Assembly (NCBI GenBank): GCA_904420125.1
Contig: CAJFUK010000029.1
Location: forward strand, 53,941-117,940
Direction of reading: 5' to 3'
From: Candidatus Falkowella caecavicola
Lineage (GTDB): Bacteria; Bacillota; Clostridia; Oscillospirales; Ruminococcaceae
Length of the DNA: 64,000 bases
Position 1 is the first letter of the stretch, and each line of letters starts with the position of its first letter. The translations under genes and the position numbers were made by a program. The notes below the pieces were generated by a model. It had not been told where the DNA came from. It did no database searches and was given only the letters and a program-made list of their open reading frames with translations. Shown here piece after piece: positions 40,701-48,900 of this stretch.

Positions 40701-41060
40701 CTATTCCAAATCAGCCACCATCCGGCGCAGATTTTCAATTTGTTCCTTGGACAGCTTCTGGTGTCCCAATAGTGCGGCGAACAGCTTATCAGGCGAGCCG
40801 TCAAAGAGCTTACCCATTAACTCTGCCGCCTCTGCCTCCTGCACGGCCTCTTTCGCAATCAAGGCATGGCACATGAAGTTAGGCTCTCTGCGCTCAATGG
40901 CTCCTTTTACGATGCATTTCTTAATGACGGTGTAGGTGGTATTCATGTTCCAGCCAATTTCCTCCTTGAGAATGTCGGAAATCTGCTTTGCGGTTTTATC
41001 TCCTTCTTTCCATAACACATCCATGACTTTTAACTCTGAATCGAAGAGCTTGATTGCCAT
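40701..41060 (-). CDS. BlaI/MecI-family transcriptional repressor
   Basis: A 119-aa winged-helix repressor. The N-terminus reads LFDSELKVMDVLWKEGDKTA and recognition helix region NTTYTVIKKCIVKG is typical. The C-terminal helices form the dimer interface. Its target would be the two palindromes over its own promoter. ATG 41060 has AAAGGA about 9 bases upstream. It lies 10 bp before the peptidase gene. Confidence 0.93.
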   Translation of the reverse strand: MAIKLFDSELKVMDVLWKEGDKTAKQISDILKEEIGWNMNTTYTVIKKCIVKGAIERREPNFMCHALIAKEAVQEAEAAELMGKLFDGSPDKLFAALLGHQKLSKEQIENLRRMVADLE

Positions 41061-41079
41061 ATCATCAAATCCTTTCTTC

Positions 41080-41134
41080 AAACTATTGCAATAGTTTATG
41101 CATCCATACTATCACAATAGTTTTAACGTGTCAA
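41080..41134 (-). promoter_or_regulatory. Promoter with two BlaI-type operators
   Basis: TTGACA (41129-41134) and TAGTAT (41106-41111) are 17 bp apart on the minus strand. A perfect 18-bp palindrome AAACTATTGCAATAGTTT lies at 41080-41097 near the start site. A second near-copy (ACTATCACAATAGT, 41108-41121) overlaps the spacer and -10 box. ACTATTG-type palindromes are typical of BlaI/MecI sites. Confidence 0.88.
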
Positions 41135-41547
41135 CACGATTCCAGTAGTTTAAATAAAAATTTTTATAAATATCCATTCCGTAGTCGATCTATTCCCGTA
41201 CATTGCGGCCCTCATCCGCAATATTGATCTTACCTTTATCTTTTCAAACACGATGTTTCCTCCCTGCTGCGCTGTGTTCAGCGGGCGACGGATTATTGTC
41301 TGCTAAACGCTGCAAACCTGTCCTTATCAGTGGAAAGGAGGAACGTCCTGGCAGGCTGATATAGATACGCCCAAAAAACGGGGCTCTGTATTTGAAGTTC
41401 AGGCAGAGAAACCTTATATGAAACACAGCCGCTTTTTATATCCTCATATTCCGCAGCAGGCGAAATATGAGACCAAATCCCATAAAGTTTTAAATACATA
41501 CCCAAAAGGCTGTTACCAAGCAAATATATCTGCCGTGCTTTTCCCTC
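41135..41547. other. Intergenic region, nothing recognised
   Basis: No gene, RNA or repeat is seen between the BlaI promoter and the GntR promoter. Open frames here overlap each other and lack ribosome sites. Confidence 0.6.
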
Positions 41548-41588
41548 TTGACAAACCTGTACTAACTGTATATACTGTATATATACAG
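41548..41588 (+). promoter_or_regulatory. Promoter and palindromic operator of the GntR-ABC operon
   Basis: TTGACA (41548-41553) and TATACT (41571-41576) are 17 bp apart. The 14-bp palindrome CTGTATATATACAG (41575-41588) covers the expected start site, and ACTGTATATACTGT overlaps the -10 box. YtrA-type GntR repressors bind such AT-rich palindromes, so autoregulation is likely. Confidence 0.82.
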
Positions 41589-41611
41589 AAAACAGAAAGG
41601 CAGGTCCTGTT

Positions 41612-41983
41612 GTGAACATCTTCATCGATAACCGAAGCGGCACCCCGATTTATGATCAAATTTATTCACAAATGAAAACACAGATTATCAATGGCACACT
41701 GCAGGAAGATGAAGCGCTGCCCTCCATCCGCAATTTGGCCAAAGACCTGCGGATCAGCGTAGTGACGACCAAACGCGCTTATGATGAGCTGGAAAAAGAA
41801 GGGTTTATTTATACAGTCGCCGCCAAAGGCTGTTTTGTCGCACCGAAAAATTTAGAGCTTCTGCGGGAAGAAAACTTAAAAAAGATCGAAGACTATATGG
41901 AAAAGATCCTACAGTTATCGGTTTCCTGCAATCTCAGCAAAGAACAACTGATCGAAATGTTTGAGAATTTAATGGAGGTTTGA
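41612..41983 (+). CDS. GntR-family regulator, YtrA subgroup
   Basis: A 123-aa regulator. The winged-helix part (about 9-75) reads GTPIYDQIYSQMKTQIINGT and LPSIRNLAKDLRISVVTTKRAYDELEKEG (in part), typical of GntR. A short C-terminal helical part of about 45 residues marks the YtrA group, which controls ABC transporters. The start is GTG 41612 with AAAGG 11 bases upstream. It overlaps or abuts the ATPase gene. Confidence 0.93.
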   Translation: MNIFIDNRSGTPIYDQIYSQMKTQIINGTLQEDEALPSIRNLAKDLRISVVTTKRAYDELEKEGFIYTVAAKGCFVAPKNLELLREENLKKIEDYMEKILQLSVSCNLSKEQLIEMFENLMEV

Positions 41984-41985
41984 GG

Positions 41986-42828
41986 ATGAACGCACTGGAA
42001 ATCAAAAATTTATGCAAATCCTATGTAGACTTTTCGCTGGACCAATTCAATCTAACATTGCCGAGCGGCTGTATTATGGGGCTGATCGGAGAAAATGGTG
42101 CTGGAAAAAGTACGACCATCAAGCTGATTCTGGACATGGTGAACAAGGATAGCGGAAGTATCAGAATCTGGGGAAAGGATCATCAGGAAAACAGCCGGGA
42201 GCTCAAAGAGGATATCGGTGTGGTTCTGGATGATGTCGGATTTCCGGAATGCCTGACAGCTAAACAGATTTCAAATATCATGCGCTATACCTATCGCAGC
42301 TGGGATGACCGGACCTATCGAAAATATCTTAAAAATCTATCGCTGCCGGTCGATAAGCCGTTCAAAGAGTTTTCCCGGGGCATGCGGATGAAACTTGGCA
42401 TTGCTGTAGCCATGTCCCATAATCCAAAGCTGCTGATTCTGGACGAAGCCACCAGCGGGCTGGATCCAGTGGTACGGGACGAAGTACTCGACTTGTTTAG
42501 CGAATTCACGCGGGATGAAAGTCATTCGATTCTGATTTCTTCTCATATCGTCAGCGACCTGGAAAAAATATGCGATTATATTGCTTTTCTGCACCAGGGA
42601 AAATTGCTGCTGTGCGAAGAAAAGGATCGGTTGTTAGAAGAATACGGCGTCATTCATTGCACCGCAGAACAGTTAAAAACATTGAATGCTGGAGCGGTGA
42701 AGGGAAAAAAGCAGTCGCCATATGGTGTCGAAGCTATTGTCGCGCGGAACGCGGTTCCCTCATCATGGAATGTCAGCCCGCTTGATATTGAGCAGTTGTT
42801 TGTCCTGATGGTAAAGGAGGCCAGATAA
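41986..42828 (+). CDS. ABC transporter ATP-binding protein, YtrB-like
   Basis: A 280-aa ATPase. Walker A is GENGAGKST, the signature region is FSRGMRMKLGIAVAM, Walker B is LLILDEATSGLDP and the H-loop is ISSHIVSD. The frame opens at TTG 41980; ATG 41986 with GGAGG 9 bases before it is preferred. It works with the permease 2 bp downstream. In YtrABCDEF-like systems such pairs respond to cell-wall antibiotics; that role is inferred. Confidence 0.93.
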   Translation: MNALEIKNLCKSYVDFSLDQFNLTLPSGCIMGLIGENGAGKSTTIKLILDMVNKDSGSIRIWGKDHQENSRELKEDIGVVLDDVGFPECLTAKQISNIMRYTYRSWDDRTYRKYLKNLSLPVDKPFKEFSRGMRMKLGIAVAMSHNPKLLILDEATSGLDPVVRDEVLDLFSEFTRDESHSILISSHIVSDLEKICDYIAFLHQGKLLLCEEKDRLLEEYGVIHCTAEQLKTLNAGAVKGKKQSPYGVEAIVARNAVPSSWNVSPLDIEQLFVLMVKEAR

Positions 42829-42830
42829 TA

Positions 42831-43466
42831 ATGAAGGGGTTACTTTTAAAAGATCTTTATATGACAGTCAAATATTGCCGGGCCTATTTTTTCATTGCGA
42901 TTGTTTTCGCGCTGGCTTCAGTTTGGGGAAACAGCTGGTTCTTTTTGGCCTATCCGATCATTATGGCCAGCGTAATTCCGGTCAATTTGATTTCCTATGA
43001 TGAAAAGAGCAAATGGAGTGTGTATGTCGGGACCTTCCCCTATTCCAAAAAAGAAATTGTTTCGGTCAAATATATCATTACATTGATCTTTTTGGGCCTT
43101 GCTATTCTGCTGAGCGGGATCACACAGACGGTTCATATGTTGATTCAGGGAACTTTTGATCTGGAATTTCTGATCGTACTGCTGGTCTTGTTACCCGTGG
43201 TTGGGGTTATCTGCCCGAGTTTCATGCTACCGGCCATATTTAAATATGGCGTTGAAAAAGGAAGGCTTGTTTTTTATGGTGTCATGATTTTTTTATGCGC
43301 GCTGTTGGCTGTACTGGGTGCCATCGGATCTGTCAATGATGGTCTGCCAGGTTTATTCCCTTCCCTGCAGCTTTGGATCGTCCCCCTCATTCTGGGAATC
43401 GGTGTTGTTTTACTGATCTCTTCCTGGTTGCTCTCGATCCGCTTTTATTCGACCAAAGAGGGGTAA
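42831..43466 (+). CDS. ABC-2 type permease (small)
   Basis: A 211-aa permease with six hydrophobic segments. The N-terminus MKGLLLKDLYMTVKYCR and the cytoplasmic SYDEKSKWSVYVGTFPYSKK motif define the ABC-2 permease family found beside GntR/YtrA regulators. It is the last gene of the three-gene operon. The substrate is unknown. Confidence 0.92.
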   Translation: MKGLLLKDLYMTVKYCRAYFFIAIVFALASVWGNSWFFLAYPIIMASVIPVNLISYDEKSKWSVYVGTFPYSKKEIVSVKYIITLIFLGLAILLSGITQTVHMLIQGTFDLEFLIVLLVLLPVVGVICPSFMLPAIFKYGVEKGRLVFYGVMIFLCALLAVLGAIGSVNDGLPGLFPSLQLWIVPLILGIGVVLLISSWLLSIRFYSTKEG

Positions 43467-43659
43467 GAAAACCAGGATGGTTCTGCCTGACAGCTCTTTC
43501 ACTGCAAAGTGGACACCGGACGCCCCTGGTCTGACTGTTGCCGTTCAGATTATGTCCGGAAACGGACTGGAAAAGAAATGGCAGGACATATAGGTCTCCC
43601 TCAATAGCCTGCGAAAATCGTATAATCATCTTGAAAAACCGTCTGATAAAAACGATTGT

Positions 43660-43687
43660 CGCCGCCACCATTTTACAGGTGGCGGCG
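43660..43687. repeat. GC-rich hairpin
   Basis: CGCCGCCACC (43660-43669) pairs with GGTGGCGGCG (43678-43687). It has no T-run on either side. It lies between the ABC operon and the IS200 remnant and might end the operon. Confidence 0.5.
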
Positions 43688-43711
43688 AAGCAGTTATAAC
43701 CCTTTGTTGCC

Positions 43712-43737
43712 AGGCCAGTGCCTTAAGGCACTGGCCT
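43712..43737. repeat. Subterminal palindrome of the IS200-type remnant
   Basis: AGGCCAGTGCC and GGCACTGGCCT are perfect arms around TTAA. IS200/IS605 elements carry such a hairpin close to their right end, and it lies just past the 3' end of the transposase remnant. Confidence 0.65.
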
Positions 43738-43798
43738 CACTTTGTTTCCAGTCACTATGCTTTTTGACCCACCGGCCCCTAAAGGGCGTTTGTACTGC

Positions 43799-44212
43799 TT
43801 AAACCTCTACCCTTAAAAAATCCTCATACTCTTTTACGCTTAATTCCCCCGCATAATGCCTTTTTTCTGATCTGATGTACTTTTCTATTATAGCTTCATT
43901 TTATCCTGCCGTATTCATATAGTGTCCCTCTGGCCAAAAATAAAGATTCCCCATTTATACTCTACATCTGCATGTCTGTCGAACATCATCATCGCCGCTC
44001 CCCTTGTACATATCTCAAAAATTCAAAGCGTTCATTTTCAGCCGAATGCGTACGGACATGTGGACATGATCGGGCCTGAGATGCTCGTTGATCCTCTCCA
44101 TCCCCTTATGAGAACATAACTGTTTTATAATATCCCGCAAATCTGCTTTGTATTGATTATAAATTATGTTTGGTCTATGCTTTGGTGCAAATACTATAGT
44201 GACCTCAATCAC
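43799..44212 (-). pseudogene. Decayed IS200/IS605-family TnpA transposase
   Basis: TnpA is a small HUH transposase that moves as single-stranded DNA. One frame (44015-44212) gives IVFAPKHRPNIIYNQYK and ACPDHIHM-like text PDHVHM, which holds the HUH pair. Other frames continue MMMFDRHADVEYKW and then IIEKYIRSEKRHYAG and LSVKEYEDFLR to a stop at 43799. At least two frameshifts and a stop codon break the gene, so it is dead. The start region is also damaged. Confidence 0.85.
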
Positions 44213-44664
44213 ACATTACACGATAAGGAAGATGACTTCGCTTTTTTGGTAAATCCACGAACCTGTTTTATTTCGATGATGATCGACAAGACGGTATAAT
44301 ATCAGCGCGTCCATTTTTATGAGCCCAATCATCGGCTTTCTTCGTCAAAAAAAGTCACCTTTCCGTTACAGCAGTGGATTGGACTCCTCTATTGTAACGG
44401 AAAGGTGACTTTTTATATCACTCTCTGCCGCCCCCGCACTTCCCTATACCTGAATCTTGGCATTTGAGATCAGCTCTGAAACGCCTGTATCCCTCAGACT
44501 GACTCCGGAAATGAAAGAACGGGCAGCGCCTGCTTTCTATGGTTTGATTGAACACTGCGAGCCATTGTTTCATGTTCATCATTAACATGTTTTCCAACCC
44601 GGTAAATCTCTGCCAGTAATTATACGCCAGTTTCCGTTGCGAAGCATGAAAAATGCGGTATATA
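44213..44664. other. Intergenic region with a long terminator hairpin
   Basis: A 22-bp perfect stem (44349-44370 with 44393-44414) flanked by A and T runs can end transcription both ways. Nothing else is recognised before the AraC gene. Confidence 0.65.
44349..44414. terminator. Bidirectional terminator-like hairpin
   Basis: AAAAAGTCACCTTTCCGTTACA is matched exactly 22 bases later by its complement ending in TTTTT (arms given by position 44349-44370 and 44393-44414). Confidence 0.75.
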
Positions 44665-45552
44665 TTATTTTTCGGCTGTTCCCTTTACATACACTTTGTT
44701 TACCATATTGGGTGTGAAACCGTAGGCTTGGCGAAAAACACGGATAAAGTATGATACATCGTCAAAACCGCTTTCATGGGCTGCATCAGAAACAGAGCAG
44801 TCCGTTCCTGTCAGCAGTGACAGTGCGTGCTTTAGCCGCATATCCCGCAGATACTTCATAGGACTTGTACCATAATGGGTTTCAAACAATCTTTCTAATT
44901 GACGAGGTGACAGATAAACGCTTTGAGCAATATCAGCAAGCTGTATGGACGAACTTAAGTTTTGCTCCATATACGCAACCGCATGAGTCAGTGATGAAAT
45001 CGACCCGTGAACCTCCATACGGACATCATACTGAGAGGCAAGATAGCCGGCAAGAGCGCCGAATGTCATTTTTATGACGGATTGAGAGCTTTGCTCTGCT
45101 TTTTCCTGCTCCTGCATAATCATGTCTGCCATCATTGTTACATATTGCAGAGATTGATCTCCAAGTGCAAGGGCGCAGGTGGATTCCCCCCGTTTTCTTA
45201 TCTCCGGCTCAAGAAGAAAGAAGGGAACAAAACCGGGCAAAGAGCGTATCTCCGGAACGGATCGGGAAAAGAATGAAGGCTTATACATGAGGTTGATAAT
45301 ATCCAAAGCTTTTACATTCTTAAAACCATGGGGAATATTTCCTTTGATCGCATAAACATCTCCTCGCTTGACGGGATACTCCCACTCACCCAGCACATGT
45401 GTCACCGTTCCGGAAACAATAATAAAAGTTTCGCTGAAATCATGAGTATGTAAAGGAAAATCCTCATCAATAATGGCACGCTTCACATTCAGGCCTAAAC
45501 TATCCAAATCCCCTTCATTGCTGCTGAGGTAATGCTTCAAAGTTGGCTGCAT
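44665..45552 (-). CDS. AraC-family transcriptional regulator with cupin domain
   Basis: A 295-aa regulator. The N-terminal cupin (about 20-100) has HTHDFSETFIIVSG and the GDVYAIKGNIPHGF strand. The C-terminal double helix-turn-helix (about 190-290) has LADIAQSVYLSPRQLERLF and the signature GFDDVSYFIRVFRQAYGFTP. Such RhaR/RhaS-like proteins usually respond to sugars. It is divergent from the UroD-like and GH5 genes, which it probably controls. Confidence 0.93.
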   Translation of the reverse strand: MQPTLKHYLSSNEGDLDSLGLNVKRAIIDEDFPLHTHDFSETFIIVSGTVTHVLGEWEYPVKRGDVYAIKGNIPHGFKNVKALDIINLMYKPSFFSRSVPEIRSLPGFVPFFLLEPEIRKRGESTCALALGDQSLQYVTMMADMIMQEQEKAEQSSQSVIKMTFGALAGYLASQYDVRMEVHGSISSLTHAVAYMEQNLSSSIQLADIAQSVYLSPRQLERLFETHYGTSPMKYLRDMRLKHALSLLTGTDCSVSDAAHESGFDDVSYFIRVFRQAYGFTPNMVNKVYVKGTAEK

Positions 45553-45703
45553 GTCGGTTTTCTCCTATTACTTGTCTGTTTTATCCTACTGCATGTATAG
45601 CAGATCATCTTATAATAATGATAGCACACGATATATAAAATGCAATAGGGAAATATCAGAAACAGGAGAATCCCCCTACACCCACATAAAAGGAGAGTTA
45701 TTT

Positions 45704-46771
45704 ATGCGCTACAAATCTGATTGGGAAATGTCAAGAAAGCGCTTTGAGGCTTACTGGAACGGAGAGATAGTGGACCGCTGCTGTTTCAGCGTAAAGGCAT
45801 TTGACCATCAAAAATTTTCGCCTATCCGTCTTGTTCCGGGTAAGGATGAGGACAGATTTCTTCATTGGACTGACCCCGAACGCATCATCCAACGCAACCG
45901 TCTTTTGATGGAAAACACCTACTACGGAGGAGAAGCCTTCCCCTGCATATTTTTAGACTTAGGTGCAGGAGGACACGCAGGCTTCTTTAAAGGGGCGAAA
46001 TACTATTTCGGCGACTCTGTCTGGTTCTTCCCCACACTCACCGATGTGGATTCTTTGGAATTTGACGAAAACAGCTTTCTCTTCCAGAAAACGATCGAGC
46101 TGGCTAAGGCTTTTGCCGAGGACAGTCAGGGAGACTACATGGTTTCGATGCCCGACAGTACAGGGAACGCAGACGCTCTTTCCCACCTTATGGGTGCCGA
46201 AGAGATGATGCCTATGATGCTTGAAGATCCTGCGGTCATTCAGACGGCTCTCGAAAAGATCGAGGCGTCTTACGAACGGGTAATGCATGATGTTTATAAC
46301 ATAGTCAAAGATGTCAACGATGGCGGCAGCTGCGTTGACTGGATGGGTACATGGGCACCCGGTTTGCACGCACAGATGCAGTGCGATATGTCGGTTATGA
46401 TTTCCAATCCCATGTTTAAGCAGTTTATTATGCCTGAACTCAGAGCGCAGTCCGAATTCCTTGAATATCCCATTTATCACTTTGACGGCGTTGAGCAGAT
46501 CAGACATCTTGATGACCTTCTTTCAATTCCCGGGCTTAAGGCTATTCAGTGGACTCAAGTAGCAGGTCAAAGGCCCTGTACCGATTACATTCCCGAGTTG
46601 AAAAAGATTCAGGCTGCGGGTAAAAACCTTATCATGCTTATAAACCCCGACCAGATAAAACCCGTCATGGAAAATCTCAGTTCTAAAGGATTGTTCATTA
46701 ACACAGGTGTGTCTACTCAGGAAGAAGCAGATTATCTCATCAGGGAAGTCAGCAAGCTCACCCACGATTGA
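45704..46771 (+). CDS. Uroporphyrinogen decarboxylase-like (URO-D fold) protein
   Basis: A 355-aa protein of the URO-D/methyltransferase barrel superfamily. The N-terminus DWEMSRKRFEAYWNGEIVDR is typical of a subgroup found beside sugar-use genes. Late parts read VYHFDG-like YPIYHFDGVEQIRHLDDLL and LFINTGVSTQEEADYLI. It lacks the ordinary HemE context, so haem synthesis is unlikely; the substrate is unknown. The frame opens at 45551; ATG 45704 with AAAAGGAGAG upstream is preferred. Confidence 0.85.
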   Translation: MRYKSDWEMSRKRFEAYWNGEIVDRCCFSVKAFDHQKFSPIRLVPGKDEDRFLHWTDPERIIQRNRLLMENTYYGGEAFPCIFLDLGAGGHAGFFKGAKYYFGDSVWFFPTLTDVDSLEFDENSFLFQKTIELAKAFAEDSQGDYMVSMPDSTGNADALSHLMGAEEMMPMMLEDPAVIQTALEKIEASYERVMHDVYNIVKDVNDGGSCVDWMGTWAPGLHAQMQCDMSVMISNPMFKQFIMPELRAQSEFLEYPIYHFDGVEQIRHLDDLLSIPGLKAIQWTQVAGQRPCTDYIPELKKIQAAGKNLIMLINPDQIKPVMENLSSKGLFINTGVSTQEEADYLIREVSKLTHD

Positions 46772-47050
46772 TAAAAACATATCCCCGTCTTTTGGCAGGG
46801 GGATGCTCAGTGCGCGTCCGCCGCAGCGCAGGTGAGCAGGAACAACGTGCTAACAAAATGATAGGCGATCTTGTAAAAACAAAAGAAGATGCAGAGGCGC
46901 TTCAGATTTCCGATGTGGTAGAAAGATATACCGGAAGATATATCGAAGCCATGCGTTTGGTTGTGATATTCCTCTCATAATCCCTTGAGAAAATACCGAG
47001 GCTTTTTGGGAAGCGGCAGATGAATACTACGAATCATAATATCCACCTGC
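46772..47050 (+). pseudogene. Possible decayed gene fragment
   Basis: One frame reads KMIGDLVKTKEDAEALQIS and DVVERYTGRYIEA; a second frame continues HAFGCDIPLIIP, stop, ENTEAFWEAADEYYES. The text looks protein-like but is broken by a frameshift and a stop. I do not recognise the family. It may be simple chance; no ribosome site is present. Confidence 0.3.
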
Positions 47051-47080
47051 ATATCATCAGATTTATACGGAGGTTATCAG

Positions 47081-48721
47081 ATGAAAAAGATTGCTCTATA
47101 CTTCATTGTGATTACGTTTGTGTTGCCAATAATTTCAGGATGTACAGGAGGAAAAGATATGCAATTCGTTCATGTAGAAGGTAATCATATTGTTGACGGA
47201 GACGGCAACTACTGTCTGTTAAAAGGGATCGCTTTTGGCAATAACGTCTGGGCCGGCCCTGATGAACCCGTATTGACGGACCATGATGAGAGCTCCTACA
47301 AAGATATTGCCGAAATGGGATTTAACTGCGTTCGTTATTATATGAACTACCAATTGTTTGAGGATGACTCTGCGCCTTACGAATACAAAGAAAGCGGATT
47401 TGATTGGATTGACGAAAATATCAAATGGGCTAAAAAGAATAATATCGGTATCATTTTGAATATGCACTGGCCCCAGGGAGGCTACCAATCTCAGGCCAAC
47501 GGCACCGCACTGTGGACAGACCCTGAAAATCAGGAAAGACTCATCGCTTTGTGGGGCGAATTTGCCAGACGCTATGCCGATGAACCCACGGTAATTGGCT
47601 ATGGATTGATTAACGAGCCTATTGTGCCGCAGCTTGCAACTGTTGAAGAATCTGTCAATCAGTGTCGCGACTTAATGCAGAGAATCACAGATGAAATACG
47701 TCAGTATGACCAAAACCATATTATATTTGCCGAAAGAGTATGCGCATTACAGGACATGAACACATTAGCCGGCAATTGGAACATGCAGCCTGCTGAAACT
47801 TTATTTTTGCTTGATGACAATAATACAGCATATGAGTTTCATTGCTATGATCCCTATTCGTTTACTCACCAAAATTTGCGCTGGGCAGGTACAGAAGGAA
47901 TAACGCCGAGCTATCCCTCTGACGAATGGATGGCGTTAAATATCTTGGATGATTGGGTAGGATGCTCAGGTTCAAGCGCAACCGCCGAGCTTGATGACGG
48001 CTGGGTGGAATATAAAAGTACAGCAGTTTCCAAAACCGGGCAGTATAATATCGGAAGCATCACGCTGCGGGCACAAAACACAGGCGACGAAACCGTATTC
48101 TTTGATGATGTCAAGGTTGAGGCATACAAAGACGGCGAATTAGTCAAAACCGTTAAAGAGCTTGATTTTGATGATGCCGGAAAAATGGGAGATTTCTACT
48201 TCTGGGCAGCAGACGGAAACGGCGGCAGCAGCTATTCCGACAACGGAGGATATAACGGAAGCGGATGCTATGCGATTACCGGCACGACTTCCGACGCTAA
48301 TATGTCCGGCTGTAAATTTGCTCTTGAGGACGGCTTCGAGTATGTTTTGACCGCTAAGGTAAAGGCTTCTAAGAGCGTCAAGGCCGAAGCAAGAATAGAT
48401 TTCTCCCTGGCTGAGAATGCAATGACGCTTGGCTATGAATACCTTGAATCTATTCTTAAAGAATACGTTCAATTCGGGATTGATCATAATGTGCCTGTGT
48501 ATCTGGGTGAGTTTGGCGCAGACATCCACTCTTTTGAAAACAATCGAGGCGGCGAGCGTTATGTTGCAGATATGCTTGATATATGCAAAAAATATACCAT
48601 CCATTTTACTTACCATACATATCATGAGGACACTTTCGGATTGTATATGAATGCAGCATACAGCTTGCCGGACAATAAAAACGATCTGCTGGCAGACGTA
48701 TTTATCAAAAGCCTGAAATAA
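47081..48721 (+). CDS. Secreted GH5-family glycoside hydrolase (lipoprotein) with inserted domain
   Basis: A 546-aa lipoprotein: signal peptide 1-20 with lipobox IISGC (Cys 21). The clan-A barrel has MGFNCVRYYMNYQLF, the acid/base Glu in GLINEPIV (E179), the active-site His/Tyr in YEFHCYDPYS (H254), and the nucleophile in VYLGEFGAD (E477). Between H254 and E477, about residues 290-445 form a beta-rich, Ser/Gly/Asp-rich insert resembling a galactose-binding-like carbohydrate-binding domain (FFDDVKVEAYKDGE). It should cut beta-linked plant or host glycans at the cell surface; exact substrate unknown. GGAGG precedes the ATG. Confidence 0.88.
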   Translation: MKKIALYFIVITFVLPIISGCTGGKDMQFVHVEGNHIVDGDGNYCLLKGIAFGNNVWAGPDEPVLTDHDESSYKDIAEMGFNCVRYYMNYQLFEDDSAPYEYKESGFDWIDENIKWAKKNNIGIILNMHWPQGGYQSQANGTALWTDPENQERLIALWGEFARRYADEPTVIGYGLINEPIVPQLATVEESVNQCRDLMQRITDEIRQYDQNHIIFAERVCALQDMNTLAGNWNMQPAETLFLLDDNNTAYEFHCYDPYSFTHQNLRWAGTEGITPSYPSDEWMALNILDDWVGCSGSSATAELDDGWVEYKSTAVSKTGQYNIGSITLRAQNTGDETVFFDDVKVEAYKDGELVKTVKELDFDDAGKMGDFYFWAADGNGGSSYSDNGGYNGSGCYAITGTTSDANMSGCKFALEDGFEYVLTAKVKASKSVKAEARIDFSLAENAMTLGYEYLESILKEYVQFGIDHNVPVYLGEFGADIHSFENNRGGERYVADMLDICKKYTIHFTYHTYHEDTFGLYMNAAYSLPDNKNDLLADVFIKSLK

Positions 48722-48775
48722 AAATAAAAGCAACGCCGGATCCCATATGGCATAGTTTTTTGCTGACAACGGTCT

Positions 48776-48818
48776 GTAAGGCAAAGCCCCGATAAGAGAT
48801 ATCGGGGCTTTGCCTTAC
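48776..48818. terminator. Terminator after the GH5 gene
   Basis: An 18-bp perfect stem (48776-48793 with 48801-48818) around a 7-base loop, with short T/A runs on both sides. It lies between convergent genes and can serve both. Confidence 0.8.
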
Positions 48819-48900
48819 TTTGATCTGGGTGGTGACGCCAAAAAGCAAGCGTAAGGATCCGCTCCTTTCCGGCGTCTTAATTTTTTAACTTCTGCTGATT

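Noticed and set aside
44349..44414. Miniature inverted-repeat transposon
   Set aside because: The 22-bp arms carry A and T runs and the loop is only 22 bases, which fits a bidirectional terminator better; no target duplication is seen.
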